This document shows positions 46,044 through 57,645 of a stretch of 64,000 bases of DNA, in pieces (positions within the stretch are counted from its first letter, which is position 1; every line of letters starts with the position of its first letter). This DNA is from Ambrosia x helenae (lineage: Eukaryota > Streptophyta > Magnoliopsida > Asterales > Asteraceae). The stretch lies in contig CM061226.1 in NCBI GenBank assembly GCA_030844895.1, positions 41,610,238-41,674,237 on the forward strand, read 5' to 3'. The notes under the pieces are model-generated. The model did not search any database. It worked only from the letters and a program-made list of their open reading frames with translations, and was not told the origin of the DNA. The position numbers and the translations under genes were made by a program.

Positions 46044-46262
46044 ATTATTATATAAGCATATATCTCACCATCTTCTTTATCAGAGCACAAAAAAGAGAGG
46101 TATTATGCTCTCCATCTTCTTCATCATAGCACCACCTCATTCATCTCACCACCGCATCATCACTGCCACCGCCACCGCACCTCCTACCACAGCCACCACA
46201 TCTCCACACGCACCCCCACCCCCACCCCCACTACACCATAACCACTTCCACACCACCGCACC
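46044..46262. other. CCACCA-rich low-complexity DNA, interrupted by the retrotransposon
   Basis: CCACCGCACC-type repeats that resume beyond the retrotransposon at 53861. No supported gene. Confidence 0.5.
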
Positions 46263-46267
46263 ATAAC

Positions 46268-48947
46268 TGTGACACCCGGCATGTTTGGGTCAACATTTTA
46301 CAAACACATAAGTCTACCTTAGCGAAAAACGTTTATTAAGCATACTTGACGGGGTCAGTAGAGTCGGAACACAGTCCGTATTGTCCAGGGTTCCAATGAT
46401 TCGGGAGATCATTGGGATTAGTCACACACACACACACACGATACGAGTCCCGTTGTTGGTGAATTACATAAACTAATTAAGTGTATGTGTAGACTAATTG
46501 CCGTATGGTGGATTATATGCTTAGATGTGTTTAAATGATGTGTAGATAATCATCCATGCTTAAATATGATAAACATAGACTAAGGTTGCATGCTCATGTG
46601 TTAAAATGTGTTAGAATGCGTTAAACACGACGAACTGGAAAACTAGATGAAAGGGTTTTGGTTCGACCACTTCGAGTGGTCGAAGGAGGAATTTTGTTTG
46701 GTTCGACCCTTTGTAAATGGGCGAACCAGGGAAGTGGAATTAAAGGAATTCCCTTCGACCAGAACAGGGCTCATTCGACCCTGTGAAAGGGTCGAAGGAG
46801 ACCACCTTCGACCATTAAAATGGTGCGAAGGATGATTAGTATAAATACCACACTTTGTCATTTTTCACCATTTCACAAACCCTAACCGTCTCAAAACACT
46901 CTCTAGCAACTTTAAACATTGGGGAAGGAGTTTTTGCCCTTGTTTTCTATAATCTAACCTACAAACATCTTCTACACAAAGATCAAAGGTGTGTTCTTCA
47001 TTCTAAATCAATTTTAAAGCATTTCAATTCGTTTTTATTAAACCCCAAGAGTCCAGATCTAATACAAACATGTTTTCATGAATAAAAACCTTCCTAGTAT
47101 CTTTCTAAACAAAACCTATTCATAAACAATGAGTTTTCATACAAAATAACATGTGTTAATGGTGTTTTATGTGATGTTATGCATTGTTTGATGATTGATT
47201 GCTGTATAGATGTTATGACAATGATCTAGGACTGTTATTGATGATGATTTATGATTGAGATAGGTTACAATTGATTATTGATGATGTTATGTTCATTTTG
47301 GGGATTTTGGGGTTAGATCTAGGGCTTGTTCATGATGATAGTGATAAGGATATGATTGGGGGGTTTATTGTTCATGATAATCTGAGTATATTAAGTTGAT
47401 TATTGATTGATTTCATAAAGTTTCCTAATTGGGTAAAGATTGCATGCATTTGATGTGACATCTCCATAATTTGCTATTTCGGGTAACTCGTAAAACGGAC
47501 GGATTTCGGGACAAAATTGGTAGGGTTATGTAGGAATATGTTAATGATAGTTGACTGCTGTGATTGGTAATGTTTCGTGATGTTTTCGGACCGTTTAGAT
47601 GCGTTTTGGTGCGTTTTATAAAATGCTGATGAAAACGGGCGAACGTGGAATAAAATTGGTTCGAATGGGCGAACGTGGAATAAAATTTGGGCGAACGTGG
47701 AAAAACGGGCGAACGTGGGAAAAACGGGCGAACGTGGCTCAAACGGGCGAAGGAGACTGAAAAGGTGCGAAGGAGACTGAAAAGGTGCGAAGGAGACTGA
47801 AAAGGTGCGAAGGAGACTTAAAACTGACTGGTTCGACCGTTCTGATACAGAAATGGGATTTTTGATACAAACTAAGTGTTTTATGCTTGAATCTTGTGTG
47901 TAATCTATGTGTACTTGATTAGTTAGGATAATGGATCACCAACGGGATGTCGGGTCGGTCTGGGATGTCCGGTTAACGTTTAAACATACTTTTTAACACA
48001 CGTAGTCAAGATCTGGACAATCGGGGACTAGTTAGCCTTCGGGTTAATAGTCATCACACTTATGTAAACTCATTGATAGGTTGTCATTAGTTGGGATTAT
48101 CATACACGTGTTGGAATTCTAGTTACCAGAAGACGCACTCTAAGGTGAGTTCACGGCCCCACATTTTACAGTTTTTACTTTCGGGGTGAGAAACATGCTT
48201 ACAAACTCTTTTATGACTTATGACTTGTTAAATTCTTATGGCTCATGACTCTTTATCACGTTATACTATGGCTCACTTATCTTACTATACGGTTCATCGA
48301 AAATCCCTTGAAACCACTAACATGGGTATATGGCGGGGAAATATGGATAGCGCTATTGGGAACTGACAAACCCCACTCGACGGTTGGACCGGGCGGGTGC
48401 ATATTGTCTCTAACAAAACAAGGTCTACCGGCGATGACGGTAGCCCATAGGAACTAAGGGTAACACACGGCTTAGTCAGTAATGGTTTCACCCGTATGAG
48501 TATCTCATTCTGCGCCTGGTTTGGCGTTCTCATAAGCATAGTAGTAATTGTGATGGTAACATTTTTGAAGAATCACAGTAAACGTTTAATTAAAACCTGT
48601 GAACTCACCAGCATTATATGTTGACTCTTTTAGCATGTTTCCTCAGGTCGCTAAGGTAGCAGCATATGGATAGGCGCACGTGGTCGCACTGGAGTCGTCT
48701 CGCGTCTAGGGTCTCATCTGCACGTTTTGGGATTTTGAACTTTTGAACTTATGATTATTTATGCATGACTTTTGTAAACTTTAAATGCTTCCGCACTGTT
48801 TGGATGTTGGTATTAAACTTATGCATGGTTTTTGGTTTACGTATGTTTTTACATTTAGACGTCGTTTATTGTGACCGTTGACTTGGATCCTGGTGTGTCA
48901 CACGCCTCGCGGTAGAACTCCGCAGGTGGAAATTTGAGGGTGTGACA
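46268..48947 (+). repeat. 5' LTR, 2680 bp
   Basis: TGTGACACCC...GGGTGTGACA. A TATA box (AGTATAAATACC) lies near 46839, after a cluster of TTCGACC/GGTCGAA inverted words. From 47635 come tandem words. The coordinate offset to the 3' LTR is 4909 until about 48640 and 4908 after, showing a single net 1-bp indel in a T run. Confidence 0.95.
47635..47835 (+). repeat. Minisatellite in the LTR: GGGCGAACGTGG and GGTGCGAAGGAGACTGAAAA units
   Basis: Five copies of GGGCGAACGTGG followed by four of GCGAAGGAGACTGAAAAGGT or close variants. The same words, GGGCGAACC and GGTGCGAAGGA, occur once in the promoter region about 0.9 kb upstream. The identical array is in the 3' LTR at 52544-52744. Confidence 0.85.
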
Positions 48948-48950
48948 GAT

Positions 48951-48962
48951 TGGTATCAGAGC
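48951..48962 (+). promoter_or_regulatory. Primer-binding site, initiator tRNA-Met
   Basis: TGGTATCAGAGC, complementary to the 3' end of plant initiator tRNA-Met, three bases after the 5' LTR. This is where minus-strand DNA synthesis would start. Confidence 0.93.
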
Positions 48963-49453
48963 CAATGGTTATAGTGAACTAGGACTGCATGTAGAGTCTA
49001 GTCTATAGCCGAGTATCACACACGTTAGACGGTCACACATAGTTACGGGTCGTGTCATTTGGTAAACATACTAACCTTGTCGGGGTGTCGGTCTCCTTAC
49101 CATACAGTGTCACATTACTTACCTCATTCTTGGCTATTTTTAGCTTCATTTTATTTTCCTCTCTGGGTTACAGCCGAGGGGACTTACTTATCGATCTTTT
49201 GAGTTAGTTATATCATTCTGGGATGTGGTTATCGGGTGACTTGAAGTTCTAGCTCGGAGCACGCCTTGGGGACCATGTAGAGCGATTTGTTATTTCGGGT
49301 GCACACGAAATCATAAATCGAAATGCATGAAAATCTTGGTGGACTTTGTGTTCGGACTAACGGTCATGCTGGAACCGTATTCTGAGTCCGTTGGTCACTT
49401 GTAGTTTGGTTTGTTATTGGTACTGAGTGTCTCGTCTCATGTTCTGGCAGAAC

Positions 49454-50893
49454 ATGTCTGGTCGCGCTGGTGGACGTGCAGGTGGACGCCGTGGTGGCGG
49501 AGGTGGACGCCGTGGTGGGGGTAGAGGTGGTGGTAACATTACTATGACGTATGATGAGCTCAATGAGATGATGCAGCAACAGTTGGGCGTTGCACTAGCT
49601 GCTTTTCAGGCAGCCCAGCAGACTTTCATGGGTGCTGCTGCTCCTCCGGTTCAGGCAGGTGTTGCCTATAAGCGGTTTAAGGATTGTCATCCTCTCAGCT
49701 TCCAGGGTACAGAGGGAGCTGTGGAGTTACTCAGGTGGTTGGAGAAGACGGAGTCGGTATTTGCTTTATGTGAGACTCCAGCGGTGGATTGGGTGAAGTT
49801 CGCTTCGGGGACTTTTGTAGGAGCCGCCTTGACGTGGTGGAACTGCGTCACACAGACACTTGGTCTTGGGGAGGCCAACGCCATGCCTTGGGCGGATTTC
49901 GTGCGTAGGTTGAAGGATGAGTATTGCCCGCGGGAGGAGATTAAGAGGTTGGAACAGGAATATGGGAATCTTAAGATGGTTGGTTCTGAGGTTGAGGAGT
50001 ACACGATCAGGCACAACGAGCTAGCTGTGATGTGTCCAGGTTTGTCTACACCGGAGTATAGGAGGATAGAGCAGTATCTTGCGGGTTTGGTGCCAGAGAT
50101 TGCGGGACTGGTGTCTGCTAGGGATCCTACTACTATGTCAGAGGCTGTGCGGTCGGCCACCAAGATGACCAATTTGAAGATTGCTGAGGGTGTCTTGCCT
50201 CCTAGAGGCTCTGCTGCGAAGGCGCCGACTGAGAACAAGAGGAAGTGGGATAGCGTGGATAAGGGTTCATCGGGGACTCAGCGACAACCGGCAGCGAAGA
50301 AGACTGAAGCTTCTGGGTCAGCATCGGACCAGAAACAGGGGGGCTATGCTGGGAAAAGCCCTAAGTGTGGACGTTGTGGGTTTCATCATTTTGGTACTTG
50401 TGAGAGCTTTCGCTGTGAGCGTTGTCAGAAGACGGGGCATCTTGCCAAGAATTGTAGGGTCAACCTTTCCGGGACGACTCAGACTGCTGCTGTTACTACC
50501 CCTGCTCCACAGGGGAACCAGGGTTGCTTCCATTGTGGGGAAGCGGGGCACTTCAAGCGAAGCTGTCCCAAGTTGACTCAAGGGGGCACAGAGACTACAG
50601 GGAAGGATGGGGACAAGGAAGGCGGTGGCCGGTGGACTCGTGCTCATGCTTATGTGATTGGTGCTAGGGAGAACCAGGTGGACCCAGACACTGTTACCCG
50701 TACGTATTCTCTCTTATCTCTTGTTACGCTTTGGTCATACTTTTATCCGCATTGTTGTGCGTTCGTGTTTCGGGTGTTTTCTTTGTGGTTTGGTCGCTAC
50801 TTCTCATTCTTTGGGGTTGATGAGGGTCCTTTGGGGATGCTACTTGGACGGTACCTGTGGATTAGTTATACCGATCATAGTAGGCTCCAGTAG
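49454..50893 (+). CDS. gag: Gag polyprotein of the Ty3/gypsy element, pol missing
   Basis: 479 codons from ATG (MSGRAGGRAGG), an RGG/glycine-rich N-terminus to about residue 30. The retrotransposon gag domain follows at about 75-250 (FQGTEGAVELLRWLEKTESV, ALTWWNCV, WADFVRRLKDEYCP). Three Cys clusters come next: CGRCGFHHFGTC near 305, CERCQKTGHLAKNC near 321 and CFHCGEAGHFKRSC near 358, the latter two CCHC zinc knuckles that bind RNA. After GARENQVDPDTVT, where the protease would begin, the frame runs into about 64 unrelated hydrophobic residues. ATG 49439 in the same frame is an alternative start. The frame is open, so particles could in principle form with help from an autonomous element. 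Confidence 0.9.
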   Translation: MSGRAGGRAGGRRGGGGGRRGGGRGGGNITMTYDELNEMMQQQLGVALAAFQAAQQTFMGAAAPPVQAGVAYKRFKDCHPLSFQGTEGAVELLRWLEKTESVFALCETPAVDWVKFASGTFVGAALTWWNCVTQTLGLGEANAMPWADFVRRLKDEYCPREEIKRLEQEYGNLKMVGSEVEEYTIRHNELAVMCPGLSTPEYRRIEQYLAGLVPEIAGLVSARDPTTMSEAVRSATKMTNLKIAEGVLPPRGSAAKAPTENKRKWDSVDKGSSGTQRQPAAKKTEASGSASDQKQGGYAGKSPKCGRCGFHHFGTCESFRCERCQKTGHLAKNCRVNLSGTTQTAAVTTPAPQGNQGCFHCGEAGHFKRSCPKLTQGGTETTGKDGDKEGGGRWTRAHAYVIGARENQVDPDTVTRTYSLLSLVTLWSYFYPHCCAFVFRVFSLWFGRYFSFFGVDEGPLGMLLGRYLWISYTDHSRLQ

Positions 50894-51070
50894 GCTTTCA
50901 TCGGGGGTCTCTTGTCTCATACTCATATTTGGGAAAGTGGTTTCCCGGTTATTACTGGCACGTTTGATTCATGACCTTCACTTGTTGTATTTTGGGGATA
51001 CGTTACTTGGGCGCAGAGGTCGACACTCATTACTGTTGAAGCCGAAAGAATCTCGGGACGAGATTCCTTT

Positions 51071-51176
51071 CAACAGGGGGATGATGTGACGACCCGGAAA
51101 AATTTTCTTCTTATTTGTTTTCCCTCCTCGACTTCGGGAAATTTTCGGGACGAAAATTCTTTCAACAGGGGGATGA
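51071..51176 (+). promoter_or_regulatory. Polypurine tract, present twice
   Basis: CAACAGGGGGATGATG occurs at 51071-51086 and again at 51162-51177 directly before the 3' LTR. The upstream copy is followed by TGTGACGACCCGG, which itself looks like the start of another LTR family. This suggests recombination or template switching with a related element. Confidence 0.75.
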
Positions 51177-53855
51177 TGTGACACCCGGCATGTTTGGGTC
51201 AACATTTTACAAACACATAAGTCTACCTTAGCGAAAAACGTTTATTAAGCATACTTGACGGGGTCAGTAGAGTCGGAACACAGTCCGTATTGTCCAGGGT
51301 TCCAATGATTCGGGAGATCATTGGGATTAGTCACACACACACACACACGATACGAGTCCCGTTGTTGGTGAATTACATAAACTAATTAAGTGTATGTGTA
51401 GACTAATTGCCGTATGGTGGATTATATGCTTAGATGTGTTTAAATGATGTGTAGATAATCATCCATGCTTAAATATGATAAACATAGACTAAGGTTGCAT
51501 GCTCATGTGTTAAAATGTGTTAGAATGCGTTAAACACGACGAACTGGAAAACTAGATGAAAGGGTTTTGGTTCGACCACTTCGAGTGGTCGAAGGAGGAA
51601 TTTTGTTTGGTTCGACCCTTTGTAAATGGGCGAACCAGGGAAGTGGAATTAAAGGAATTCCCTTCGACCAGAACAGGGCTCATTCGACCCTGTGAAAGGG
51701 TCGAAGGAGACCACCTTCGACCATTAAAATGGTGCGAAGGATGATTAGTATAAATACCACACTTTGTCATTTTTCACCATTTCACAAACCCTAACCGTCT
51801 CAAAACACTCTCTAGCAACTTTAAACATTGGGGAAGGAGTTTTTGCCCTTGTTTTCTATAATCTAACCTACAAACATCTTCTACACAAAGATCAAAGGTG
51901 TGTTCTTCATTCTAAATCAATTTTAAAGCATTTCAATTCGTTTTTATTAAACCCCAAGAGTCCAGATCTAATACAAACATGTTTTCATGAATAAAAACCT
52001 TCCTAGTATCTTTCTAAACAAAACCTATTCATAAACAATGAGTTTTCATACAAAATAACATGTGTTAATGGTGTTTTATGTGATGTTATGCATTGTTTGA
52101 TGATTGATTGCTGTATAGATGTTATGACAATGATCTAGGACTGTTATTGATGATGATTTATGATTGAGATAGGTTACAATTGATTATTGATGATGTTATG
52201 TTCATTTTGGGGATTTTGGGGTTAGATCTAGGGCTTGTTCATGATGATAGTGATAAGGATATGATTGGGGGGTTTATTGTTCATGATAATCTGAGTATAT
52301 TAAGTTGATTATTGATTGATTTCATAAAGTTTCCTAATTGGGTAAAGATTGCATGCATTTGATGTGACATCTCCATAATTTGCTATTTCGGGTAACTCGT
52401 AAAACGGACGGATTTCGGGACAAAATTGGTAGGGTTATGTAGGAATATGTTAATGATAGTTGACTGCTGTGATTGGTAATGTTTCGTGATGTTTTCGGAC
52501 CGTTTAGATGCGTTTTGGTGCGTTTTATAAAATGCTGATGAAAACGGGCGAACGTGGAATAAAATTGGTTCGAATGGGCGAACGTGGAATAAAATTTGGG
52601 CGAACGTGGAAAAACGGGCGAACGTGGGAAAAACGGGCGAACGTGGCTCAAACGGGCGAAGGAGACTGAAAAGGTGCGAAGGAGACTGAAAAGGTGCGAA
52701 GGAGACTGAAAAGGTGCGAAGGAGACTTAAAACTGACTGGTTCGACCGTTCTGATACAGAAATGGGATTTTTGATACAAACTAAGTGTTTTATGCTTGAA
52801 TCTTGTGTGTAATCTATGTGTACTTGATTAGTTAGGATAATGGATCACCAACGGGATGTCGGGTCGGTCTGGGATGTCCGGTTAACGTTTAAACATACTT
52901 TTTAACACACGTAGTCAAGATCTGGACAATCGGGGACTAGTTAGCCTTCGGGTTAATAGTCATCACACTTATGTAAACTCATTGATAGGTTGTCATTAGT
53001 TGGGATTATCATACACGTGTTGGAATTCTAGTTACCAGAAGACGCACTCTAAGGTGAGTTCACGGCCCCACATTTTACAGTTTTTACTTTCGGGGTGAGA
53101 AACATGCTTACAAACTCTTTTATGACTTATGACTTGTTAAATTCTTATGGCTCATGACTCTTTATCACGTTATACTATGGCTCACTTATCTTACTATACG
53201 GTTCATCGAAAATCCCTTGAAACCACTAACATGGGTATATGGCGGGGAAATATGGATAGCGCTATTGGGAACTGACAAACCCCACTCGACGGTTGGACCG
53301 GGCGGGTGCATATTGTCTCTAACAAAACAAGGTCTACCGGCGATGACGGTAGCCCATAGGAACTAAGGGTAACACACGGCTTAGTCAGTAATGGTTTCAC
53401 CCGTATGAGTATCTCATTCTGCGCCTGGTTTGGCGTTCTCATAAGCATAGTAGTAATTGTGATGGTAACATTTTTGAAGAATCACAGTAAACGTTTAATT
53501 AAAACCTGTGAACTCACCAGCATTATATGTTGACTCTTTTAGCATGTTCCTCAGGTCGCTAAGGTAGCAGCATATGGATAGGCGCACGTGGTCGCACTGG
53601 AGTCGTCTCGCGTCTAGGGTCTCATCTGCACGTTTTGGGATTTTGAACTTTTGAACTTATGATTATTTATGCATGACTTTTGTAAACTTTAAATGCTTCC
53701 GCACTGTTTGGATGTTGGTATTAAACTTATGCATGGTTTTTGGTTTACGTATGTTTTTACATTTAGACGTCGTTTATTGTGACCGTTGACTTGGATCCTG
53801 GTGTGTCACACGCCTCGCGGTAGAACTCCGCAGGTGGAAATTTGAGGGTGTGACA
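51177..53855 (+). repeat. 3' LTR, 2679 bp
   Basis: Matches the 5' LTR base for base as far as I compared, apart from one T missing near 53549 (CATGTTCCTC against CATGTTTCCTC). Followed by the TSD ATAAC. Confidence 0.95.
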
Positions 53856-53860
53856 ATAAC

Positions 53861-54395
53861 CATCATCCCCCAACCATCGTCCCGCACCATCTTCCCCATT
53901 ACCAAACATATTCAAACCTTCGGTCTCTAGTCTCTAGACCTTTTTATGCATATTGTACAACCCAAAGCAAGTTCAAACGATCGTCTCCCCACCACACCTT
54001 ACACCACAACCACCGCACCTCCACACCACCCCAACCCCCACTACACCACCCGATACCACAACCACAACCACCTCTAGACCACCTACCCCCAACCATCGTT
54101 TCCCCATTAATGATGTTCGATTTGCAGATCTGATCTGGGTGTTGTTTAGGTGTAGTTCAGATCTGGGTGTTTTTTGTGGTGGAGGTTCCGATGGGTGAGG
54201 GTCGTTTCTTGTTGCGGAGGTTCCGATGGGTTAGGGTCGTTTTTGGTGGTGGAGGTTCCGGTGGGTTAGTTTTTTTATGGTGGAGGGGTTAGTTGTTTAT
54301 GGTGGAGGTTCCAGTGAGGTGGGTGGGTGGGTGGTACGGTGGTGGTCGGTTGGGGTGAGGGAGAGACGAAAGAAAATGTTTCTCTTGTTCTTCTG

Positions 54396-54402
<7 letters not shown>
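53861..54402. other. Low-complexity CCACCA and GGTGGAGGTTCC repeats
   Basis: The first part continues 46044-46262. From 54175, TGGAGGTTCCGATGGGT-like units repeat three times or more. A TCAGATCTGGGTGTT duplication lies at 54125-54170. No supported gene. Confidence 0.55.

Positions 54403-54445
<43 letters not shown>
54403..54445. repeat. (TA)n microsatellite
   Basis: About 21 TA units, the left border of the foldback element. Confidence 0.95.
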
Positions 54446-54448
<3 letters not shown>

Positions 54449-54873
54449 GATGGATCCACAGAAAACCCTAAATAATGAGAAAACTCTAGAAAACCCTAAA
54501 AAAAACCTACTTCCCGAGCTTTTTTTTTTTTTTTTAAAAATTAGGGCATGTAATATACATGTTTTTAAGTGTTTTGAGCCAAAAAAATCAAAAAAGCGCC
54601 GAAGGGTTTTTTTAAAAAAAAAAAAAATAAGTTTTGCATCATAACACATGTTAACTTATTTTTGCACCGGGTAACATGTGTTATGATGCAAAACTTATTT
54701 TTTTTTTTAAAAAAAAACCCTTCGGCGCTTTTTGATTTTTTTGGCTCAAAACACTTAAAAACATGTATATTACATGCCCTAATTTTTTTTAAAAAAAAAA
54801 GCTCGGGAAGTAGGTTTTTTTGAGGGTTTTCTAGAGTTTTTCATTTTGGAGGGTTTTCTCCCTATCATTCCAC
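54446..54873. mobile_element. Foldback MULE-like element 2
   Basis: Second copy of the element at 9142-9580: arms AACCTACTTCCCGAGC and GCTCGGGAAGTAGG, AGCGCCGAAGGG and CCCTTCGGCGCT, with a GTTTTGCATCATAACA..TGTTATGATGCAAAAC stem at the centre. It lies between two (TA)n tracts. Non-coding; transcripts would form a long hairpin. Confidence 0.68.
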
Positions 54874-54879
54874 TATATA

Positions 54880-54911
<32 letters not shown>

Positions 54912-55699
54912 TATATTATATATATATATATATATGATAGAGGTCAATTAGGAACCACCACCATAGTTAGGAACCATAGGAACCAATCCTAGCCTTCCAT
55001 ATTTGATTTTAATCTAAAGGGTATTAGGGTAAATATACAAAAAATTATTCCTTGACTATCTCCTTTTCTCCACATATCTCTCTCTCAAAAATCGTTTTTT
55101 TATTTTCAGATCTACCAAAATTTATTCTTCACGTTCATCGCATCCAAGAGAAATAGAAACTCAGGCATTAATCTTCATCACAATCATCTTAAACAAACAA
55201 AAAAGAACCACCCAAAGAAAAACCTTATTTCTTAATAGTTTCTCGCGTTCATCACTATCCAATAAAAAAAAGTACCACCAATCTATATTTGCTTCTAGAT
55301 TCATCTTTCATTTGGGACTCAGCATCAGTTTCCAAGATCCACAAACACATACCACATGTGACTTTTGTTCCTTTTTCATGTTGACGCGAAGCCTAAATAT
55401 AAACATATATGTTTAAAAAATTGTCTAAGGTGATTTTGTTTCATGTTTATATGTATTGCTGTATTAGGGCTCTCTTTATTATCTGTATGCATTTGGATTG
55501 CTATATTAGGGCTCTCTTTATTATCATGCGATAGAAGATCAGGAAACACCCTCACAACCTTTGTTTCTAAATAGTGTTGAAAATCCAATATTTCGTTTCA
55601 CACATGTTTGAGTTTTGTATTGGAATATTTTGAACAGTTTGTTTATTTTTGGAGTTTCAATCAAGATACGACAGTAGTCAAAATGATGAAGTGTGGTAT

Positions 55700-57030
55700 G
55701 TAATATACACTAATGTATGATAGGTAGTTAAAGGATTGTACATTGATCAAATGTTCTCTTGTAGTAATGATTATACACATATTTATCATAGTAGGTGAGT
55801 GATTGTACAGTAGGGTCCTTGTACAGTATTTCTAATGTTCTAAATGTGATACTGAATATACACAGGTGTATAATCGTAGGGTAAAATGAACTGTGCAGTA
55901 TTATATAGCCAATGGGTTAACGTCTATACACAGGTGTATAATATATGAGTTTGTAGCATGTCTAACTTCATTATTTGTATATTGTAATGTTTTTTTAATG
56001 TACATTTCTACATTGTAGCGTCCTCATCGAGCAACGTATATGAATTGATGTAATGCATATACACAGGTGTATTATAGTAGGTAAATGATTGTACAGTAAT
56101 CTAATGTTCTAAATGTTGTAATGAATATACACAAGTGTATCATAGTAGATAAATGATTGTACAGTAATCTAATGTTCTAAATGTTGTAATGAATATACAC
56201 ATGTGTATCTTAGTAGTTAAATGATTGTACAGTATTCCAATGTTCTAACTGTGGTAATGAATATACACAGGTGTACCATAGTAGTCAAAATCATGAAACA
56301 CCTTCACGATTCTTGTATCTAACTAGCGTAGAAAATCAAGGTACGTATGTTTTAATTATTGCCCGTGTCATACGTGTATGTATTTTTATGGGTGGTTGAC
56401 ATATTATGTATAATATGTCGTATCAATCAAGAATGAGTATGTGTAGCATATTACAGTTTAACTTGGTTTAAGAATATACACAGGTGTATATTCATAACAG
56501 ATGTTATCGTATGTGAGTTGGTATTTTTTGCACAGCTGTTGTACAATATTCTAATGTTCAAATGTGGTAATGAATATACACAGGTGTATCATATTAGTTA
56601 AATCTTTGTACAGTAGTATGTAGTTTAAATATAGTAATGAATATACACATGTGTTTCATTATGAGTTGGTAGTTTCTTTTAGGTTCTGATACACAAGTGT
56701 ATCATAGTAGTTAAATGATTGTACAGTAGTCTAATGTTCAACTGTGGTAATGAATATACACAGGTGTATCATATGTGAGTTGGTATTTTTTGCACAACTG
56801 TTGTATACACATGTGTATCATATGTGAGTTGGTATTTTTTTTTTTGCACAACTGTTGTATAGATAGGTGTTTCATAGTAGTTAAATGATTGTACAGTAGT
56901 CTAATGTTCAACTGTAATGGTTTTTAGATACTAGAACACGACTATTGTATACACAGGTGTATCATATTAGTTAAATGTCAGTACAGTGGTTTATAGTTTA
57001 AATGGGGTAATGAATATACACAGGTGTATC
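55700..57030 (+). repeat. Array of about 17 TATACACAGGTGTATA palindromes
   Basis: The motif TATACACAGGTGTAT, or a close variant with AA, AT or AG in the centre, recurs every 50-250 bp, often within a longer phrase with CATAGTAGTTAAATGATTGT and ACAGTA(G)TCTAATGTTC. Most copies keep both half-sites TATACAC and GTGTAT, so the symmetry itself seems preserved. Spacing is irregular. Confidence 0.8.
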
Positions 57031-57321
57031 ATATCCAAGCTGTTATTTTGTATAACGGTTGTTTGTATATTGTAATGTTTTTTTAATTACATTATTTACA
57101 TTGTAGGTCTCGTTGATAGCAACGTATATGAATCTCCCAGCGGGATAAGATATTGGACGCTAAGTGTACCAGATGAAGTTAAACCCTATGTAGTTGCCAG
57201 GTTTAGATATTTGGATGAAGCTATTATAATGTACGAAATGGAACCAAAGTTTGTAGTCACTGAAATGGAACCAAAGTTGTTGCTTAGTTATGAATACATA
57301 TATACAACAACATCTTATTAA
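56283..57321 (+). pseudogene. FAR1-like N-terminal fragment in MULE C1
   Basis: An exon ending SVENQ at 56340 (donor G|GTACGT) joins in phase to 57107, reading GLVDSNVYESPSGIRYWTLS then VPDEVKPYVVARFRYLDEAI and IMYEM. This is the segment before and at the start of the FAR1 DNA-binding domain in FAR1-related sequences (VYESPGGTRYWTP). The frame then enters a duplicated EMEPK phrase and stops at 57319. A degraded earlier copy of the first exon lies at 55529-55594. DNA-binding, transposase and SWIM domains are absent. Confidence 0.6.
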
Positions 57322-57645
57322 CACGTGTAATGCTTTTATGTACACCACCAATGTACTTTGGTTAAATGGTAATACAGTAGATATAAAACAATTCCTAGTT
57401 TAATACATTTATGTATGTGAACGTATGTTGTATTTTTTTAGTTCAATACATTATGTTTGGTTTCTAATTTTCATTTATCTACTACTATTTCTTATCTTCA
57501 AAAACCACACACAAGCATACATATATGTATAACAAACAATTATGTAAATTGAAATTCAATGCAAACTTTACAAATACTCTGATGCTTTTCATTTATTCAG
57601 AACATCAATTACATCATCATTAGAATGTCATCAGTTCTATTTAAA

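Larger units (their letters stand above)
46268..53855 (+). mobile_element. Gag-only Ty3/gypsy retrotransposon (TR-GAG type), complete and recent
   Basis: Two LTRs (46268-48947 and 51177-53855), TSD ATAAC (46263-46267 and 53856-53860), a primer-binding site matching initiator tRNA-Met, a gag ORF and a polypurine tract. The 2.23-kb internal region lacks protease, reverse transcriptase, RNase H and integrase. The gag passes almost directly into the 3' non-coding part. Such terminal-repeat elements with only gag are known in plants and must use enzymes from a full relative. Confidence 0.93.

Noticed and set aside
46643..48539. Several open frames of 60-105 codons, repeated identically at 51552-53448
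   Set aside because: They lie within LTRs and are identical only because the LTRs are; no protein similarity.
48951..48962. tRNA-Met gene
   Set aside because: Only the 12-nt complement of the tRNA 3' end is present, at the position of a retrotransposon primer-binding site.
54277..54649. Open frames across the foldback element
   Set aside because: They run through (TA)n, poly-A/T and the inverted stem on both strands; not coding.
55700..57030. CRISPR-like regularly repeated units
   Set aside because: The repeats are short palindromes with irregular spacing inside a eukaryotic transposon intron; no cas genes and no uniform spacers.
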